A stretch of DNA of 64,000 nt from Jatrophihabitans telluris (GTDB lineage: Bacteria > Actinomycetota > Actinomycetes > Mycobacteriales > Jatrophihabitantaceae), in contig NZ_CP097332.1 of NCBI RefSeq assembly GCF_023516435.1, positions 1,550,001-1,614,000 on the forward strand, in the 5' to 3' direction. The notes under the pieces are model-generated. The model saw only the letters and a program-made list of their open reading frames with translations. It was not told the DNA's origin and made no database searches. Below, in pieces: positions 51,822 through 60,804 of the stretch; the first letter of the stretch is position 1, and every line of letters begins with the position of its first letter. The position numbers were made by a program, and so were the translations under genes.

Positions 51822-53146
51822 GTGCCAGCGTTGGCGATGCCGGGGACAAGCGAAAGCCGCTGAAGGTGGCCTTGCTGGGCTGTGGAGTGGTCGGCAGTGC
51901 GGTGGCGCGGCTGATGACCGAGCAGGCCGGTGAACTTGCGGCGCGGGTCGGGGTTCCGCTGGAGCTGGCCGGTATCGCGGTGCGCCGCCCCAACCGGCAT
52001 ACCGACGTGCCGGCGGAGTTGCTGACCACCGATGCCGAAGCGCTCGTGACGCGCGAGGACATCGATCTCGTGGTCGAGGTCATCGGCGGGATCGAGCCGG
52101 TCCGCAGCCTGCTGCTCGCTGCGCTGAAGTCGGGCAAGAGCGTGGTGAGCGCGAACAAGGCTCTGCTGGCCGAGGACGGCGCCACCCTGCACGCGGCGGC
52201 GGCGGCCAACGGGGTCGACCTGTATTACGAGGCCGCTGTCGCCGGGGCGATACCGCTGCTTCGACCGCTGCGCGAATCCCTGGCCGGCGACCGGATCACC
52301 CGGGTGATGGGCATTGTCAACGGGACCACGAACTTCATCCTGTCTCGGATGACCTCCACCGGCGCCGGTTTCGCCGAGGCACTGGCCGAAGCGACTGCCT
52401 TGGGCTACGCCGAGGCCGACCCGACCGCGGACATCGACGGTTTCGATGCCGCCGCCAAGGCAGCGATCCTGGCCGGTTTGGCCTTTCACACGCGGGTGAC
52501 CGCCGCCGACGTCTACCGCGAGGGAATCAGCGCGGTCACGGCAGCCGACGTGGCGAGCGCCAGCGCGATGGGATGCACGGTCAAGCTGCTCGCGATCTGT
52601 GAACGCACGTCTTCCGACGGGGAGGCGGCCGTGGCGGTCCGCGTGCACCCGGCGATGATCCCGACCTCCCATCCGCTGGCCGGTGTCGGCGATGCCTTCA
52701 ACGCGGTCTTCGTCGAGGCGGAGGCGGCCGGATCGCTGATGTTCTACGGTCGCGGCGCCGGCGGCGAGCCGACGGCCAGCGCGGTGCTCGGCGATCTCGT
52801 GGCCGTCGCCCGGAATCGGGTGAGCGGATCACGGGGAGCGGGGGAGAGTGCCTACGCCGATCTGGTGATCCAGCCGATGGGCGAGGTCACCACTCGCTAC
52901 CACGTTTCCCTCGATGTGGCCGACCGCCCTGGCGTACTGGCCTCGGTCGCGAGTGCGTTCGCCGACAACGGAGTCAGCATTCAGACCGTTCGTCAGGAGG
53001 GTCGCGGTGATGCGGCCACGCTGGTGCTCGTCACCCACGTCGCACCCGATGCCGCGCTGGCCAGCACCGTGCAACGGTTGTCGGAGTACGAGTTCATCCG
53101 GCGGGCCGGCAGCGTCATGCGCGTCGAGGGAATGCCCAGCGAATGA
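51818..53146 (+). CDS. hom: Homoserine dehydrogenase with C-terminal ACT domain
   Basis: A 442-residue enzyme reducing aspartate semialdehyde to homoserine. The Rossmann motif is [15 protein letters not shown] (about residues 12-26). [13 protein letters not shown] holds the catalytic lysine region, [16 protein letters not shown] and [11 protein letters not shown] (about 168-178) are substrate-binding, and an ACT domain with [20 protein letters not shown] (about 370-390) suggests threonine feedback control. Overlaps with lysA and thrC (ATGA in both cases) show tight coupling. Confidence 0.96.
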   Translation: MSASVGDAGDKRKPLKVALLGCGVVGSAVARLMTEQAGELAARVGVPLELAGIAVRRPNRHTDVPAELLTTDAEALVTREDIDLVVEVIGGIEPVRSLLLAALKSGKSVVSANKALLAEDGATLHAAAAANGVDLYYEAAVAGAIPLLRPLRESLAGDRITRVMGIVNGTTNFILSRMTSTGAGFAEALAEATALGYAEADPTADIDGFDAAAKAAILAGLAFHTRVTAADVYREGISAVTAADVASASAMGCTVKLLAICERTSSDGEAAVAVRVHPAMIPTSHPLAGVGDAFNAVFVEAEAAGSLMFYGRGAGGEPTASAVLGDLVAVARNRVSGSRGAGESAYADLVIQPMGEVTTRYHVSLDVADRPGVLASVASAFADNGVSIQTVRQEGRGDAATLVLVTHVAPDAALASTVQRLSEYEFIRRAGSVMRVEGMPSE

Positions 53147-54255
53147 CGGGCCAATCGCACACAGGAATCGGGACGACGATGAGTGGACGGCAATATCAGG
53201 GCAGTGGCTGGCCGGGCCTGATCGAGGCCTACCGCGACCGGCTTCCGGTGACCGCGGCGACCCCGGTCATCACTCTGTACGAGGGTGGTACGCCGCTGGT
53301 GCCGGCGAACCGACTGTCCGAACGACTCGACGCCGAGGTCTATCTGAAGGTCGAGGGTGCCAATCCGACCGGTTCGTTCAAGGACCGCGGCATGACGATG
53401 GCCATCTCGAAGGCGGCCGAATCCGGAGCCAAGGCAGTCATCTGCGCCTCGACGGGCAACACTTCGGCTTCGGCGGCCGCGTATGCCGTGCGCGCCGGCA
53501 TGGTCTGCGCGGTGCTGGTTCCGCAGGGCAAGATCGCGCTGGGAAAGATGGCGCAAGCCTTGGTGCACGGGGCGAAACTGCTCCAGGTGGACGGAAACTT
53601 CGACGATTGCCTGGAATTGGCGCGCAAGCTCGCGGTCGACTATCCCGTTGCTCTGGTGAACTCGGTGAACCCGGACCGGATCGAGGGTCAGAAGACGGCC
53701 GCCTTCGAGATCTGTGACGTTCTCGGTGCGGCGCCGGACATCCACTGCATTCCGGTCGGCAATGCCGGGAACATCACGGCCTATTGGAAGGGCTACACCG
53801 AGTACGCCCGCGATGGCGTCGTCGAGAAAACCCCGGCTATGTATGGCTTTCAGGCCGCCGGTGCCGCACCGATCGTGCTCGGGGCGCCCGTGCTCAAGCC
53901 CATGACCATCGCGACCGCGATCAGGATCGGAAATCCAGCCTCCTGGACCCAGGCCGAGCAGGCGCGAGACGAGTCCCACGGACTCATCGACTCGGTCACC
54001 GACAAGCAGATCCTGGAGGCCTACCGGTTACTGGCCCGGGAGGAGGCCGTGTTCGTCGAGCCCGCGTCGGCGGCCAGCGTCGCGGGGCTGCTCAAGGCCG
54101 CGGCCGGCGGCCTGGTGCCCAGCGGCTCACGAGTGGTCTGCACCGTGACCGGTAACGGCCTCAAGGACCCCGAGTGGGCGATCGCGGGCGCTCCGGCGCC
54201 GGTGACCGTCCCGGTCGACGCCGGCGCAGCGGCAGCGCGGCTCGGGCTCGCCTGA
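53143..54255 (+). CDS. thrC: Threonine synthase
   Basis: A 370-residue fold-type II PLP enzyme. The PLP lysine is in [12 protein letters not shown] (about residues 74-85), [14 protein letters not shown] (about 103-116) binds phosphate, and [13 protein letters not shown] supports the threonine synthase group of actinobacteria. It converts O-phosphohomoserine to threonine. Translation may start at 53143, overlapping hom, or at ATG 53179, which begins the conserved part; the upstream start is kept because of the four-base overlap. Confidence 0.95.
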   Translation: MTGQSHTGIGTTMSGRQYQGSGWPGLIEAYRDRLPVTAATPVITLYEGGTPLVPANRLSERLDAEVYLKVEGANPTGSFKDRGMTMAISKAAESGAKAVICASTGNTSASAAAYAVRAGMVCAVLVPQGKIALGKMAQALVHGAKLLQVDGNFDDCLELARKLAVDYPVALVNSVNPDRIEGQKTAAFEICDVLGAAPDIHCIPVGNAGNITAYWKGYTEYARDGVVEKTPAMYGFQAAGAAPIVLGAPVLKPMTIATAIRIGNPASWTQAEQARDESHGLIDSVTDKQILEAYRLLAREEAVFVEPASAASVAGLLKAAAGGLVPSGSRVVCTVTGNGLKDPEWAIAGAPAPVTVPVDAGAAAARLGLA

Positions 54256-54256
54256 C

Positions 54257-55165
54257 GTGGCGCCGGTGTTTCGAACCGGGCCGGTCACCGTCGAGGTACC
54301 GGCCACCAGCGCCAATCTGGGCCCGGGCTTCGATGCCTTCGGGCTGGCTCTGGATCTCACCGATACCGTCACCGCCGAACTCGTGCCCGGGGGTCTGGAG
54401 ATCGAGGCTGCGGGCGAGGGCGCCGATGCGGTGCCGGTGGACGAAAGCCACCTGATCATCCGGTCGATGCGCTCGACGTTCGACCGGCTCGGCGGACAGC
54501 CCGCGGGTCTGCGCCTGACCAGCGAGAATCGGATCCCGCACGGCCGCGGACTGGGCTCCTCGGCCGCCGCGATCGTCGCCGGGGTGTTGTTGGCACGGGC
54601 GCTGGTGCGCGGTGGCGCTGAGCAATTCGACGACGCCGAGGTGCTGGCCCTGGCCAGTGAGCTCGAGGGTCACCCGGACAACGTCGCCGCGTGCCTGCTC
54701 GGCGGATTCACGATCGCCTGGACGACGGACGGACGGGGCCGTGCGGTCCGGTCCGAGCCCAAGGGCGTTCACCCGGTGTTGTTCATCGCAACCGAGAGCT
54801 CGTCCACGCACACCGCCCGAGCCGCCCTGCCGCCGTCGGTTCCGCACCCCGACGCGGCGTTCAACGCCGCTCGCTCGGCGCTGCTGGCGCTGGCCCTGAC
54901 CCAAGGCCGGACGGAGCTGTTGATGAGCGCTACCGAGGACCGTTTGCATCAGCCCTACCGCGCGGCGGCCATGCCGGCGAGCTCGGCCTTGGTGGCCGAG
55001 CTGCGGAGGGCCGGTATCCCGGCCGTCATCTCCGGCGCCGGCTCGTCCGTCCTGGCTCTCGTAGGTGACCAGGATCAGGTCACGCCCGCGCGCGCGTACA
55101 CGCCGCAGGGCTGGCGCTCCTTGGCGTTGGCCATCGGCGAAGGCGCTGCTCTCACGGCGTCCTGA
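54257..55165 (+). CDS. thrB: Homoserine kinase (GHMP family)
   Basis: A 302-residue GHMP kinase. Motif 1 is VPATSANLGPGFDAFGLAL (about residues 13-31), the ATP-binding motif 2 is PHGRGLGSSAAAIVAGV (about 94-110), and motif 3 is ISGAGSSVLALV (about 259-270). It phosphorylates homoserine for ThrC. GTG 54257 lies two bases after the thrC stop codon, so it depends on upstream translation. It is the last gene of the lysA operon; a 400-base gap follows before rho. Confidence 0.95.
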   Translation: MAPVFRTGPVTVEVPATSANLGPGFDAFGLALDLTDTVTAELVPGGLEIEAAGEGADAVPVDESHLIIRSMRSTFDRLGGQPAGLRLTSENRIPHGRGLGSSAAAIVAGVLLARALVRGGAEQFDDAEVLALASELEGHPDNVAACLLGGFTIAWTTDGRGRAVRSEPKGVHPVLFIATESSSTHTARAALPPSVPHPDAAFNAARSALLALALTQGRTELLMSATEDRLHQPYRAAAMPASSALVAELRRAGIPAVISGAGSSVLALVGDQDQVTPARAYTPQGWRSLALAIGEGAALTAS

Positions 55166-55567
55166 CCACGGCGCGACGACGCGGTCGACGCGGTCAGGGC
55201 GGTCGCGCCGGATGGCCGTGGGTCACGGTCGAGGCGTCGAACCGGAGACGCGGAATACGACACGCCCCACCCATGTTGTGCGAGTGAAGCCAAAGCGTCT
55301 ACGCTTAGCCCATTCTCGCGGAACCACGGTAGGTGGGTACACGCGACGAACGCAGCTCGATGAGCCTGCTGATTCGATCCCTGAGACGAAGAACTCGCCG
55401 GATTCGACGACTCCATCCTCACGGAACGCATCTGCCGCGGGCGCATCCGGCTGCAAACCTGATTGATCGGCCTGCCGATCACTCCCGGCGAATACCCGCC
55501 GAATTTCCATCGGCGTGCACCTGGCCTGTGCCGGCGCACGACCACCTCGGAAGGATCCGACACCACA
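55166..55567 (+). other. Long rho leader region
   Basis: These 402 bases between thrB and rho contain no gene. A SigR-type promoter (55252-55277) and a second possible -10 (TACGCT, 55300-55305, inside AAGCG-TCTA-CGCTT) would start transcripts roughly 255-285 bases before the rho GTG. A long untranslated leader is expected for rho genes that are autoregulated by premature termination; no single strong hairpin stands out here. Confidence 0.55.
55252..55277 (+). promoter_or_regulatory. SigR-type promoter upstream of rho
   Basis: GGAAT at 55252-55256, exactly 18 bases, then GTT at 55275-55277. This is the same spacing as in the sigR and rpmE promoters in this window. Expected start of transcription is near 55284. 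Confidence 0.68.
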
Positions 55568-57853
55568 GTGACAGACACCCAGGACCAGCTCGACGTCCTG
55601 TCCAGCGCCGATTCCGGCGTCAATGACAGTTCGGCCGCTCGCGCCAAGCGCCGCTCCGGCTCGCTGTCCACCATGCTGCTTCCCGAGCTGCAGGCCCTCG
55701 CGTCGTCGATGGGCCTGTCCACCGGCAAGATGCGCAAGAGTGACCTGATCGTTGCTATCGAAAGCGCCAGCCACCCCAAGGGCAAAACCGACCGCGCACC
55801 GGCGAACACCGCCGACCGTTCCCCTGAGCGCGCCAGCGGCCGGGCTCCGGAGCGCGAAACGAACGCCGACACCGACGGCGGCGATACGTCCTCCTCGGCT
55901 CCCAAGACCCGAACCCGCCGCGCGGCAACCCGGGCCGCCGGACCGGCTCAGCCGACCCTCGACGGTGAGGCCGGCGAGGTCACCAGCGCGTCGGGCGACG
56001 CCGGTAACGCCGGTAACGCACCGCGCCGGTCGCGTTCGGCCCAGGCCGACTCGGCGCGCGCAGAGGGCGGCGCAGAGAGCGGCCAGAACCGGACGAACGG
56101 CGAGAGCGCGAGCAACGCCTCGGCAGGCACCGAGTCCTCGTCGCGGCGGGACTCGCGCGACAACCAGTCTCGTGACGGCCGCGACGCTCAGGGCCGCGAA
56201 AGCCGCGACAACCAGTCCCGCGACAACCAGTCCCGCGAAGGTCAGTCCCGCGAAGGTCAGTCCCGCGACAACCAGTCCCGCGAAGGCCGTGACGGTCAGG
56301 CCCGCGAAGGCCGAGACGGTCAGGCCCGTGAGGGCCGGGACAACCAGGCCCGTGAGGGCCGGGACAACCAGGCCCGTGAAGGTCGGGACAACCAGCCCCG
56401 CGAAGCTCGCGACGGTCAGTCGCGCAACGAGCGAAACCGCGGACAGAACAGCGGCAACAACTCTGGCAATCAGGGTGGTCAGCAGAACGATCGCAACCGG
56501 TCCCAGGGCAACGCCCGCAACGATCGCAACGACGTTCGCAACGACCGCAACGACGTTCGCAACGACAGTCGCGATGACGAGGACGACGAGTTCGGCGGCA
56601 GCCGGCGTGGTCGGCGTTACCGCGATCGGCGCGGCCGCAATCGCGAGCGCTTCGACGGCGGCCCCGCTGGTGGCAATCGCCAGGAAGTCGAGCCGACGGT
56701 CAGCGATGACGACATCCTGATTCCGGTCGCCGGCATCCTGGACGAGGTCTCGGACAAGAACACCTGGTTCATCCGCACCAACGGTTACTTCGCCTCCACC
56801 GACGACGTCTATGTCGCGAACTCCCACATCCGCCGCTTCGAGCTGCGCCGCGGTGACGCCGTCACCGGTGCCGTCAAGCAACCGCGTGAGGGTGAGCGCA
56901 AGGAGAAGTTCAACCCGCTCGTCCGACTGGATACCGTCAACGGTGTCGAGCCGGAGAAGGCGCGTAACCGGGTCGAGTTCACCAAGCTCACGCCGCTCTA
57001 CCCGCAGGACCGTCTGCGGCTGGAGACCGAGCCGAACATCCTCACCACCCGGGTCATCGACCTGGTCATGCCGATCGGCAAGGGCCAGCGCGCGCTGGTC
57101 GTCTCGCCACCCAAGGCCGGTAAGACCTCGGTGCTGCAGGCCATTGCCAACGCGATCGCCGTCAACAACCCGGAATGCCACCTGATGGTGGTGCTGGTGG
57201 ACGAGCGTCCCGAAGAGGTCACCGACATGCAGCGCTCGGTGAAGGGTGAGGTCATCGCCTCCACCTTCGACCGTCGCCCGCAGGACCACACCATGATCGC
57301 GGAGTTGTCCATCGAGCGGGCCAAGCGTCTGGTCGAGATGGGCCACGACGTCGTCGTGCTGCTCGACTCGATCACCCGCCTGGGTCGTGCCTACAACCTG
57401 GCGGCGCCGGCCTCCGGCCGCATCCTGTCCGGTGGTGTGGACTCCACCGCGCTGTACCCGCCCAAGCGGTTCCTCGGCGCGGCCCGCAACATCGAGAACG
57501 GCGGCTCGCTGACGATCATCGCCACCGCGCTGGTCGAGACCGGCTCCACGATGGACACGGTCATCTTCGAGGAGTTCAAGGGCACGGGCAACGCCGAACT
57601 CATCCTGGATCGCAAGATCGCCGACAAGCGAGTGTTCCCGGCCGTCAACGTCGACACCTCGGGTACCCGTAAGGAAGAGATCCTCATGGCGCCGGACGAG
57701 CTCAACGTCGTCCTCAAGCTCCGGCGCGTCCTGCACGCACTCGACCCTCAGCAGGGGATCGACCTGCTGCTCGACCGGCTGAAGAAGAGCCGTACGAACA
57801 TCGAGTTCCTGATGCAGATCGCCAAGACGGCTCCGGGCGGCGACGACCGCTGA
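55568..57853 (+). CDS. rho: Transcription termination factor Rho with long disordered insertion
   Basis: A 761-residue Rho. The N-terminal helical domain is about residues 33-65 (LLPELQALASSMGLSTGKMRKSDLI in parts). Residues about 66-375 are a low-complexity insertion rich in Arg, Asn, Gln, Asp and Gly. The RNA-binding cold-shock domain follows at about 378-450 (VAGILDEVSDKNTWFIRTNGY in parts), then the motor domain with P-loop SPPKAGKTS (about 514-522), Walker B VVLLDSITRLGRAYN and the R-loop/arginine-finger region LDRKIADKRVFPAV. GTG 55568 is chosen at the start of the conserved part; a GGAAGGA lies about 13 bases upstream. It has its own intrinsic terminator. Confidence 0.97.
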   Translation: MTDTQDQLDVLSSADSGVNDSSAARAKRRSGSLSTMLLPELQALASSMGLSTGKMRKSDLIVAIESASHPKGKTDRAPANTADRSPERASGRAPERETNADTDGGDTSSSAPKTRTRRAATRAAGPAQPTLDGEAGEVTSASGDAGNAGNAPRRSRSAQADSARAEGGAESGQNRTNGESASNASAGTESSSRRDSRDNQSRDGRDAQGRESRDNQSRDNQSREGQSREGQSRDNQSREGRDGQAREGRDGQAREGRDNQAREGRDNQAREGRDNQPREARDGQSRNERNRGQNSGNNSGNQGGQQNDRNRSQGNARNDRNDVRNDRNDVRNDSRDDEDDEFGGSRRGRRYRDRRGRNRERFDGGPAGGNRQEVEPTVSDDDILIPVAGILDEVSDKNTWFIRTNGYFASTDDVYVANSHIRRFELRRGDAVTGAVKQPREGERKEKFNPLVRLDTVNGVEPEKARNRVEFTKLTPLYPQDRLRLETEPNILTTRVIDLVMPIGKGQRALVVSPPKAGKTSVLQAIANAIAVNNPECHLMVVLVDERPEEVTDMQRSVKGEVIASTFDRRPQDHTMIAELSIERAKRLVEMGHDVVVLLDSITRLGRAYNLAAPASGRILSGGVDSTALYPPKRFLGAARNIENGGSLTIIATALVETGSTMDTVIFEEFKGTGNAELILDRKIADKRVFPAVNVDTSGTRKEEILMAPDELNVVLKLRRVLHALDPQQGIDLLLDRLKKSRTNIEFLMQIAKTAPGGDDR
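56152..56423. repeat. Degenerate tandem repeats coding the Rho Arg/Asn/Gln-rich insertion
   Basis: Units of about 12-24 bases built on CGCGACAACCAGTCC, CGCGAAGGTCAGTCC and GGCCGGGACAACCAGGCC run in tandem and code for RDNQS, REGQS and EGRDNQA peptides. Further right (about 56520-56575) an 18-base unit AACGACGTTCGCAACGAC repeats. The array is in frame throughout, so its length can vary without breaking Rho. Confidence 0.85.
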
Positions 57854-57906
57854 GCGGGGAGCGCGGCACGACCAGCTGACGAGCGGGCTGTCCTATTCTT
57901 TAACGC

Positions 57907-57935
57907 TTGAAATGTTGTGAGTTCTACGTTACGTT
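57907..57935 (+). promoter_or_regulatory. Sigma70-type promoter just after rho
   Basis: TTGAAA (57907-57912), 17 bases, then TACGTT (57930-57935). This is the best housekeeping promoter match noted in the window and lies 54 bases past the rho stop codon. A transcript would start near 57942. Confidence 0.55.
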
Positions 57936-57941
57936 TCCGGC

Positions 57942-57996
57942 GCATTTCGCCGAAGGCGACGCGAGGCCGCCCGACTCAATGTCGGGCGGCTTTTCG
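57942..57996 (+). ncRNA. Candidate small RNA or attenuated leader between rho and the sugar ABC operon
   Basis: A promoter-like element (57907-57935) is followed about 25 bases later by an intrinsic terminator (57966-57994), so a transcript of about 55 bases is predicted that consists largely of the terminator hairpin. It could be a free small RNA or an attenuated leader of the downstream operon; the hairpin may simply be the rho terminator. Confidence 0.35.
57966..57994 (+). terminator. Intrinsic terminator downstream of rho
   Basis: GCCGCCCGAC (57966-57975), loop TCAAT, GTCGGGCGGC (57981-57990), then TTTT. A perfect 10-bp stem with a T-run, flanked by GACGCGA and TCGCGTC that extend the pairing. 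It is one of the few hairpins in the window with a T-tract. Confidence 0.88.
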
Positions 57997-58134
57997 CGTC
58001 TCTCGTGAGAGCGATCTCAGTGCCGGGATACGGGACAGCCAAAGTTCGGTAATGAGTGTGTAACGGTTCTGCATCTCAACAGAGAGACAAGTCACTATTT
58101 CCTCCGGGACGTGCGAAGGTACCTAGCGGTGTAA

Positions 58135-58153
58135 GCGGTATCAGCCGTACCGC
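58135..58153. promoter_or_regulatory. Inverted repeat, candidate operator of the sugar ABC operon
   Basis: GCGGTA-N7-TACCGC lies 25 bases before the binding-protein start, between the presumed promoter and the GGAGGGAG ribosome site. A GCGGTGTAAGCGGTA direct echo precedes it. The regulator is unknown; the site does not resemble dre. Confidence 0.45.
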
Positions 58154-58177
58154 CACCAATCGGAGGGAGCAATACAT

Positions 58178-59590
58178 ATGCGGTTCAAGAAGGCGAGCGC
58201 GCTCGTCACGCTGGCCACGGCGGTGACGCTGCTGGCGGCTGGGTGTAGCTCGAGCAAGAACAACACGCCGAGCACGGGCGGATCGTCCAGCTCGACGGAC
58301 AACTCGGGCGCGCAGCCGGCGTCGAAGATCAAGCCCGTGACGATGACCGGTGACTGTGCGGCGTACGGAAAGTACGGAAAGTACAGCGGCGCAACCGTCA
58401 CGATGTACGCCTCGATCACCGACCCCGAGGGTGGTTACCTCCAGCAATCGTGGAAGCAGTTCGAGACCTGCACCGGTATCACGATTCAGTACACCGGTGA
58501 CAAGGAGTTCGAGACTGCGATCAAGACCAAGGTCGAGGGTGGTAACGCTCCGGACATCGCGATCATCCCGCAGCCGGGTCTGCTGCAGACCTTCGCGAGC
58601 GCGGGCAAGCTGAAGCCCGCCAGCCAGGCGGTGACCGACGAGGCCAAGGCCAACTGGGTCAAGGACTGGATCTCCTACGGTTCGTTCGACGGCGTCTTCT
58701 TCGGTGCCCCGATGGGCGCGAACCTGAAGTCGCTCGTCTGGTACTCGCCGAAGATGTTCGCCAAGGCGGGGTACTCCATCCCGAAGACGTGGGACGAGAT
58801 GGTCGCTCTCTCCGACAAGATCGCCGCCACCGGTCAGAAGCCGTGGTGCGCGGGCATCGAATCGGGTACCGCTACCGGGTGGACCGCCACCGACTGGATG
58901 GAAGAGGTCATGCTGCGCATGTATGGCCCCGACGTCTACGACCAGTGGGTTCAGCACAAGATCCCGTTCAACGACCAGAAGGTTCAGGACGTCCTGGCCG
59001 CGGTCGGCAAGATCTGGAAGAACCCGAAGTACGTCAACGCCGGTATCGGTGACGTGCAGTCCATCGCCACCACCGCGTTCGCGAAGGCTGGTCTGCCGAT
59101 CGAGAAGCAGAAGTGCTGGCTGCACCAGCAGGCGAACTTCTACGGCGCCAACTGGGACAAGGGCTACACCATCGGCCCGAAGTCCACTGACGACATCTAC
59201 GCCTTCTACGAGCCGCCGATGAACACCAACTTCGGTAACCCGATCGAGGGCGGTGGCGAGTTCGTCGGTGCCTTCACCGACACCGCCCAGGTCGAGGCCG
59301 TCCAGCTCTATCTCGCCAGTGGCGAGTGGGCAACCTCGCGCGCCAAGATCCACCCAGGATGGATTTCGGCCAACCAGAAGGTCGACAAGACCGTCTTCAC
59401 CGACCCGGTGGACGCGCTCTCGGTTGGGATCCTCACCGACCCGAAGGCGACCTTCCGTTTCGACGGATCCGACGCCATGCCGAGCGCTGTCGGCGCCGGT
59501 AGCTTCTGGTCGGAAATGACGAAGTGGATCCAGGGTCAGAGCGACAAGGCAACTCTCGACAACATCGAGAAGTCCTGGCCCGCCTCCTGA
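58178..59590 (+). CDS. Sugar ABC transporter substrate-binding lipoprotein (AglE-like)
   Basis: A 470-residue extracellular solute-binding protein of family 1. The signal peptide ends in the lipobox LLAAGC with Cys23 as the lipid site, then a Ser/Gly/Asn linker. The mature part has FETCTGITIQYTGDKEFETAI, APDIAIIPQPG and the WCAGIESGTATGWTATDW stretch (parts), which fit AglE-type alpha-glucoside binding proteins. GGAGGGAG precedes the ATG by about 10 bases. It is the first gene of a three-gene operon with two permeases; no ATPase or glycosidase is present, so a shared ATPase such as MsiK must serve. Confidence 0.88.
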   Translation: MRFKKASALVTLATAVTLLAAGCSSSKNNTPSTGGSSSSTDNSGAQPASKIKPVTMTGDCAAYGKYGKYSGATVTMYASITDPEGGYLQQSWKQFETCTGITIQYTGDKEFETAIKTKVEGGNAPDIAIIPQPGLLQTFASAGKLKPASQAVTDEAKANWVKDWISYGSFDGVFFGAPMGANLKSLVWYSPKMFAKAGYSIPKTWDEMVALSDKIAATGQKPWCAGIESGTATGWTATDWMEEVMLRMYGPDVYDQWVQHKIPFNDQKVQDVLAAVGKIWKNPKYVNAGIGDVQSIATTAFAKAGLPIEKQKCWLHQQANFYGANWDKGYTIGPKSTDDIYAFYEPPMNTNFGNPIEGGGEFVGAFTDTAQVEAVQLYLASGEWATSRAKIHPGWISANQKVDKTVFTDPVDALSVGILTDPKATFRFDGSDAMPSAVGAGSFWSEMTKWIQGQSDKATLDNIEKSWPAS

Positions 59591-59609
59591 TCTAGCTACA
59601 TCCAGCCGC

Positions 59610-59656
59610 GGCGGTCGGACGAGCTGAGCTCAGTTCGTCCGATCGCCGTGGCTTTT
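59610..59656 (+). terminator. Intra-operon hairpin with T-run between binding protein and permease genes
   Basis: GGCGGTCGGACGA (59610-59622) pairs with TCGTCCGATCGCC (59635-59647), 12 of 13 as Watson-Crick pairs and one G-U. The loop includes CTGAGCTCAG, which can extend the stem. TTTT follows at 59653-59656. Placed after the binding-protein gene, it would allow more binding protein than permease to be made. Confidence 0.7.
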
Positions 59657-59724
59657 CGTATGACCCCCTTGCGGCACCCCCGATCGGTCTGGTGTGATCG
59701 GGGCCACATCGTCCTTGAAAGGGC

Positions 59725-60804
59725 GTGATTCCATTGGGTTGGTTGAACGACTGGGCGCATTCGTCCAGTGCGGCCGGCAAGATCGCCTTCGCCTTGGTGG
59801 TCGCTGCGGCGTTCCTGGCCGTCATCGGCCTTCTGCTTCTACTCGTCGACCGGGCGCCCAAGAAGGGCCAGGAGAAGATCCAGGCCTTCATCTTCCTGCT
59901 CCCGGCCGCGGTCCTGATCATCATCGGTCTGCTGGGCCCCATCATCACCACCGCGGTTCAGTCCTTCACCAGCGGTGAACGCAAACGTCCCAACTGTTTC
60001 CCTCGACCCGGCCACAGCTGTCTGCTCGACAAGGGTGGGTCGTGGATCGGTTTCGACAACTACAAGTGGGCCTTCAGCGATCAGCAGACGCAGCAGGCAC
60101 TGTGGAACACGCTCAAGTGGGTGCTCATCGCCCCCGCGGCGGCGACGATCATCGGACTCGCCTACGCGGTCGTCATCGACGGCATCCGTGGTGAGTCACT
60201 GGCCAAGGCGCTGGTGTTCCTGCCCAACGCCATCTCCTTCGTCGGCGCGGCGGTCATCTGGGGCCTGATGTACGCCCAGCCCTCCGGTCTCGGGGCCGAG
60301 GGTCTGGTCAACAAGGTGCTCGGCTGGTTCAACCTCGGCCCATTAGGCTTCCTGCAAAATAATCACACAACGTACTTCCTGATCGTGATCATGATCTGGA
60401 TCCAGGCCGGGTTCGGCACCGTGCTGCTCTCGGCCGCGATCAAGGGTGTTCCACAGGAACTCATCGAGGCGTCCAAGATCGACGGCGCATCTCCGTGGCA
60501 AACGTTCCGCAAGGTCGTCGTTCCCTCTATCCGTCCCACGATCATCGTGGTGTTCGTGACCATCTCGGTAGCGACGCTGAAAATCTTCGACCTGGTGCAG
60601 GCTTTCGGTGCCAACCAGCACGGCGGCGACACCCTGGCAAACCGCATGTTCACTATCTGGAAGCAGGGTGGGATCTCCATCGGTGCAGGCGGTACCGTCG
60701 GCGACCACCGTTCGTCCACCATCGCGATGATCATCTTCCTGCTGGTCATCCCGTTCGTGGCCTTCCAGGTCCGTCAGATGGTTCGAGCGAGGGCGGGACG
60801 ATGA
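59725..60804 (+). CDS. Sugar ABC transporter permease 1 (AglF-like)
   Basis: A 359-residue MalF-type permease. It has an extra N-terminal helix (about residues 18-42), then the usual six, with the EAA loop at EASKIDGASPWQTFRKVVVP (about 249-268). A periplasmic loop rich in Cys and Pro (residues about 80-105) is notable. The start is uncertain: GTG 59725 is only two bases from the GAAAGG site, while TTG 59734 has better spacing. The stop overlaps the next gene. Confidence 0.87.
   Translation: MIPLGWLNDWAHSSSAAGKIAFALVVAAAFLAVIGLLLLLVDRAPKKGQEKIQAFIFLLPAAVLIIIGLLGPIITTAVQSFTSGERKRPNCFPRPGHSCLLDKGGSWIGFDNYKWAFSDQQTQQALWNTLKWVLIAPAAATIIGLAYAVVIDGIRGESLAKALVFLPNAISFVGAAVIWGLMYAQPSGLGAEGLVNKVLGWFNLGPLGFLQNNHTTYFLIVIMIWIQAGFGTVLLSAAIKGVPQELIEASKIDGASPWQTFRKVVVPSIRPTIIVVFVTISVATLKIFDLVQAFGANQHGGDTLANRMFTIWKQGGISIGAGGTVGDHRSSTIAMIIFLLVIPFVAFQVRQMVRARAGR

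Noticed and set aside
55463-55567. An upstream extension of Rho from ATG 55463 or earlier.
   Set aside because: The additional residues are not Rho-like and include a Cys/Arg-rich shadow. The conserved sequence begins after GTG 55568.
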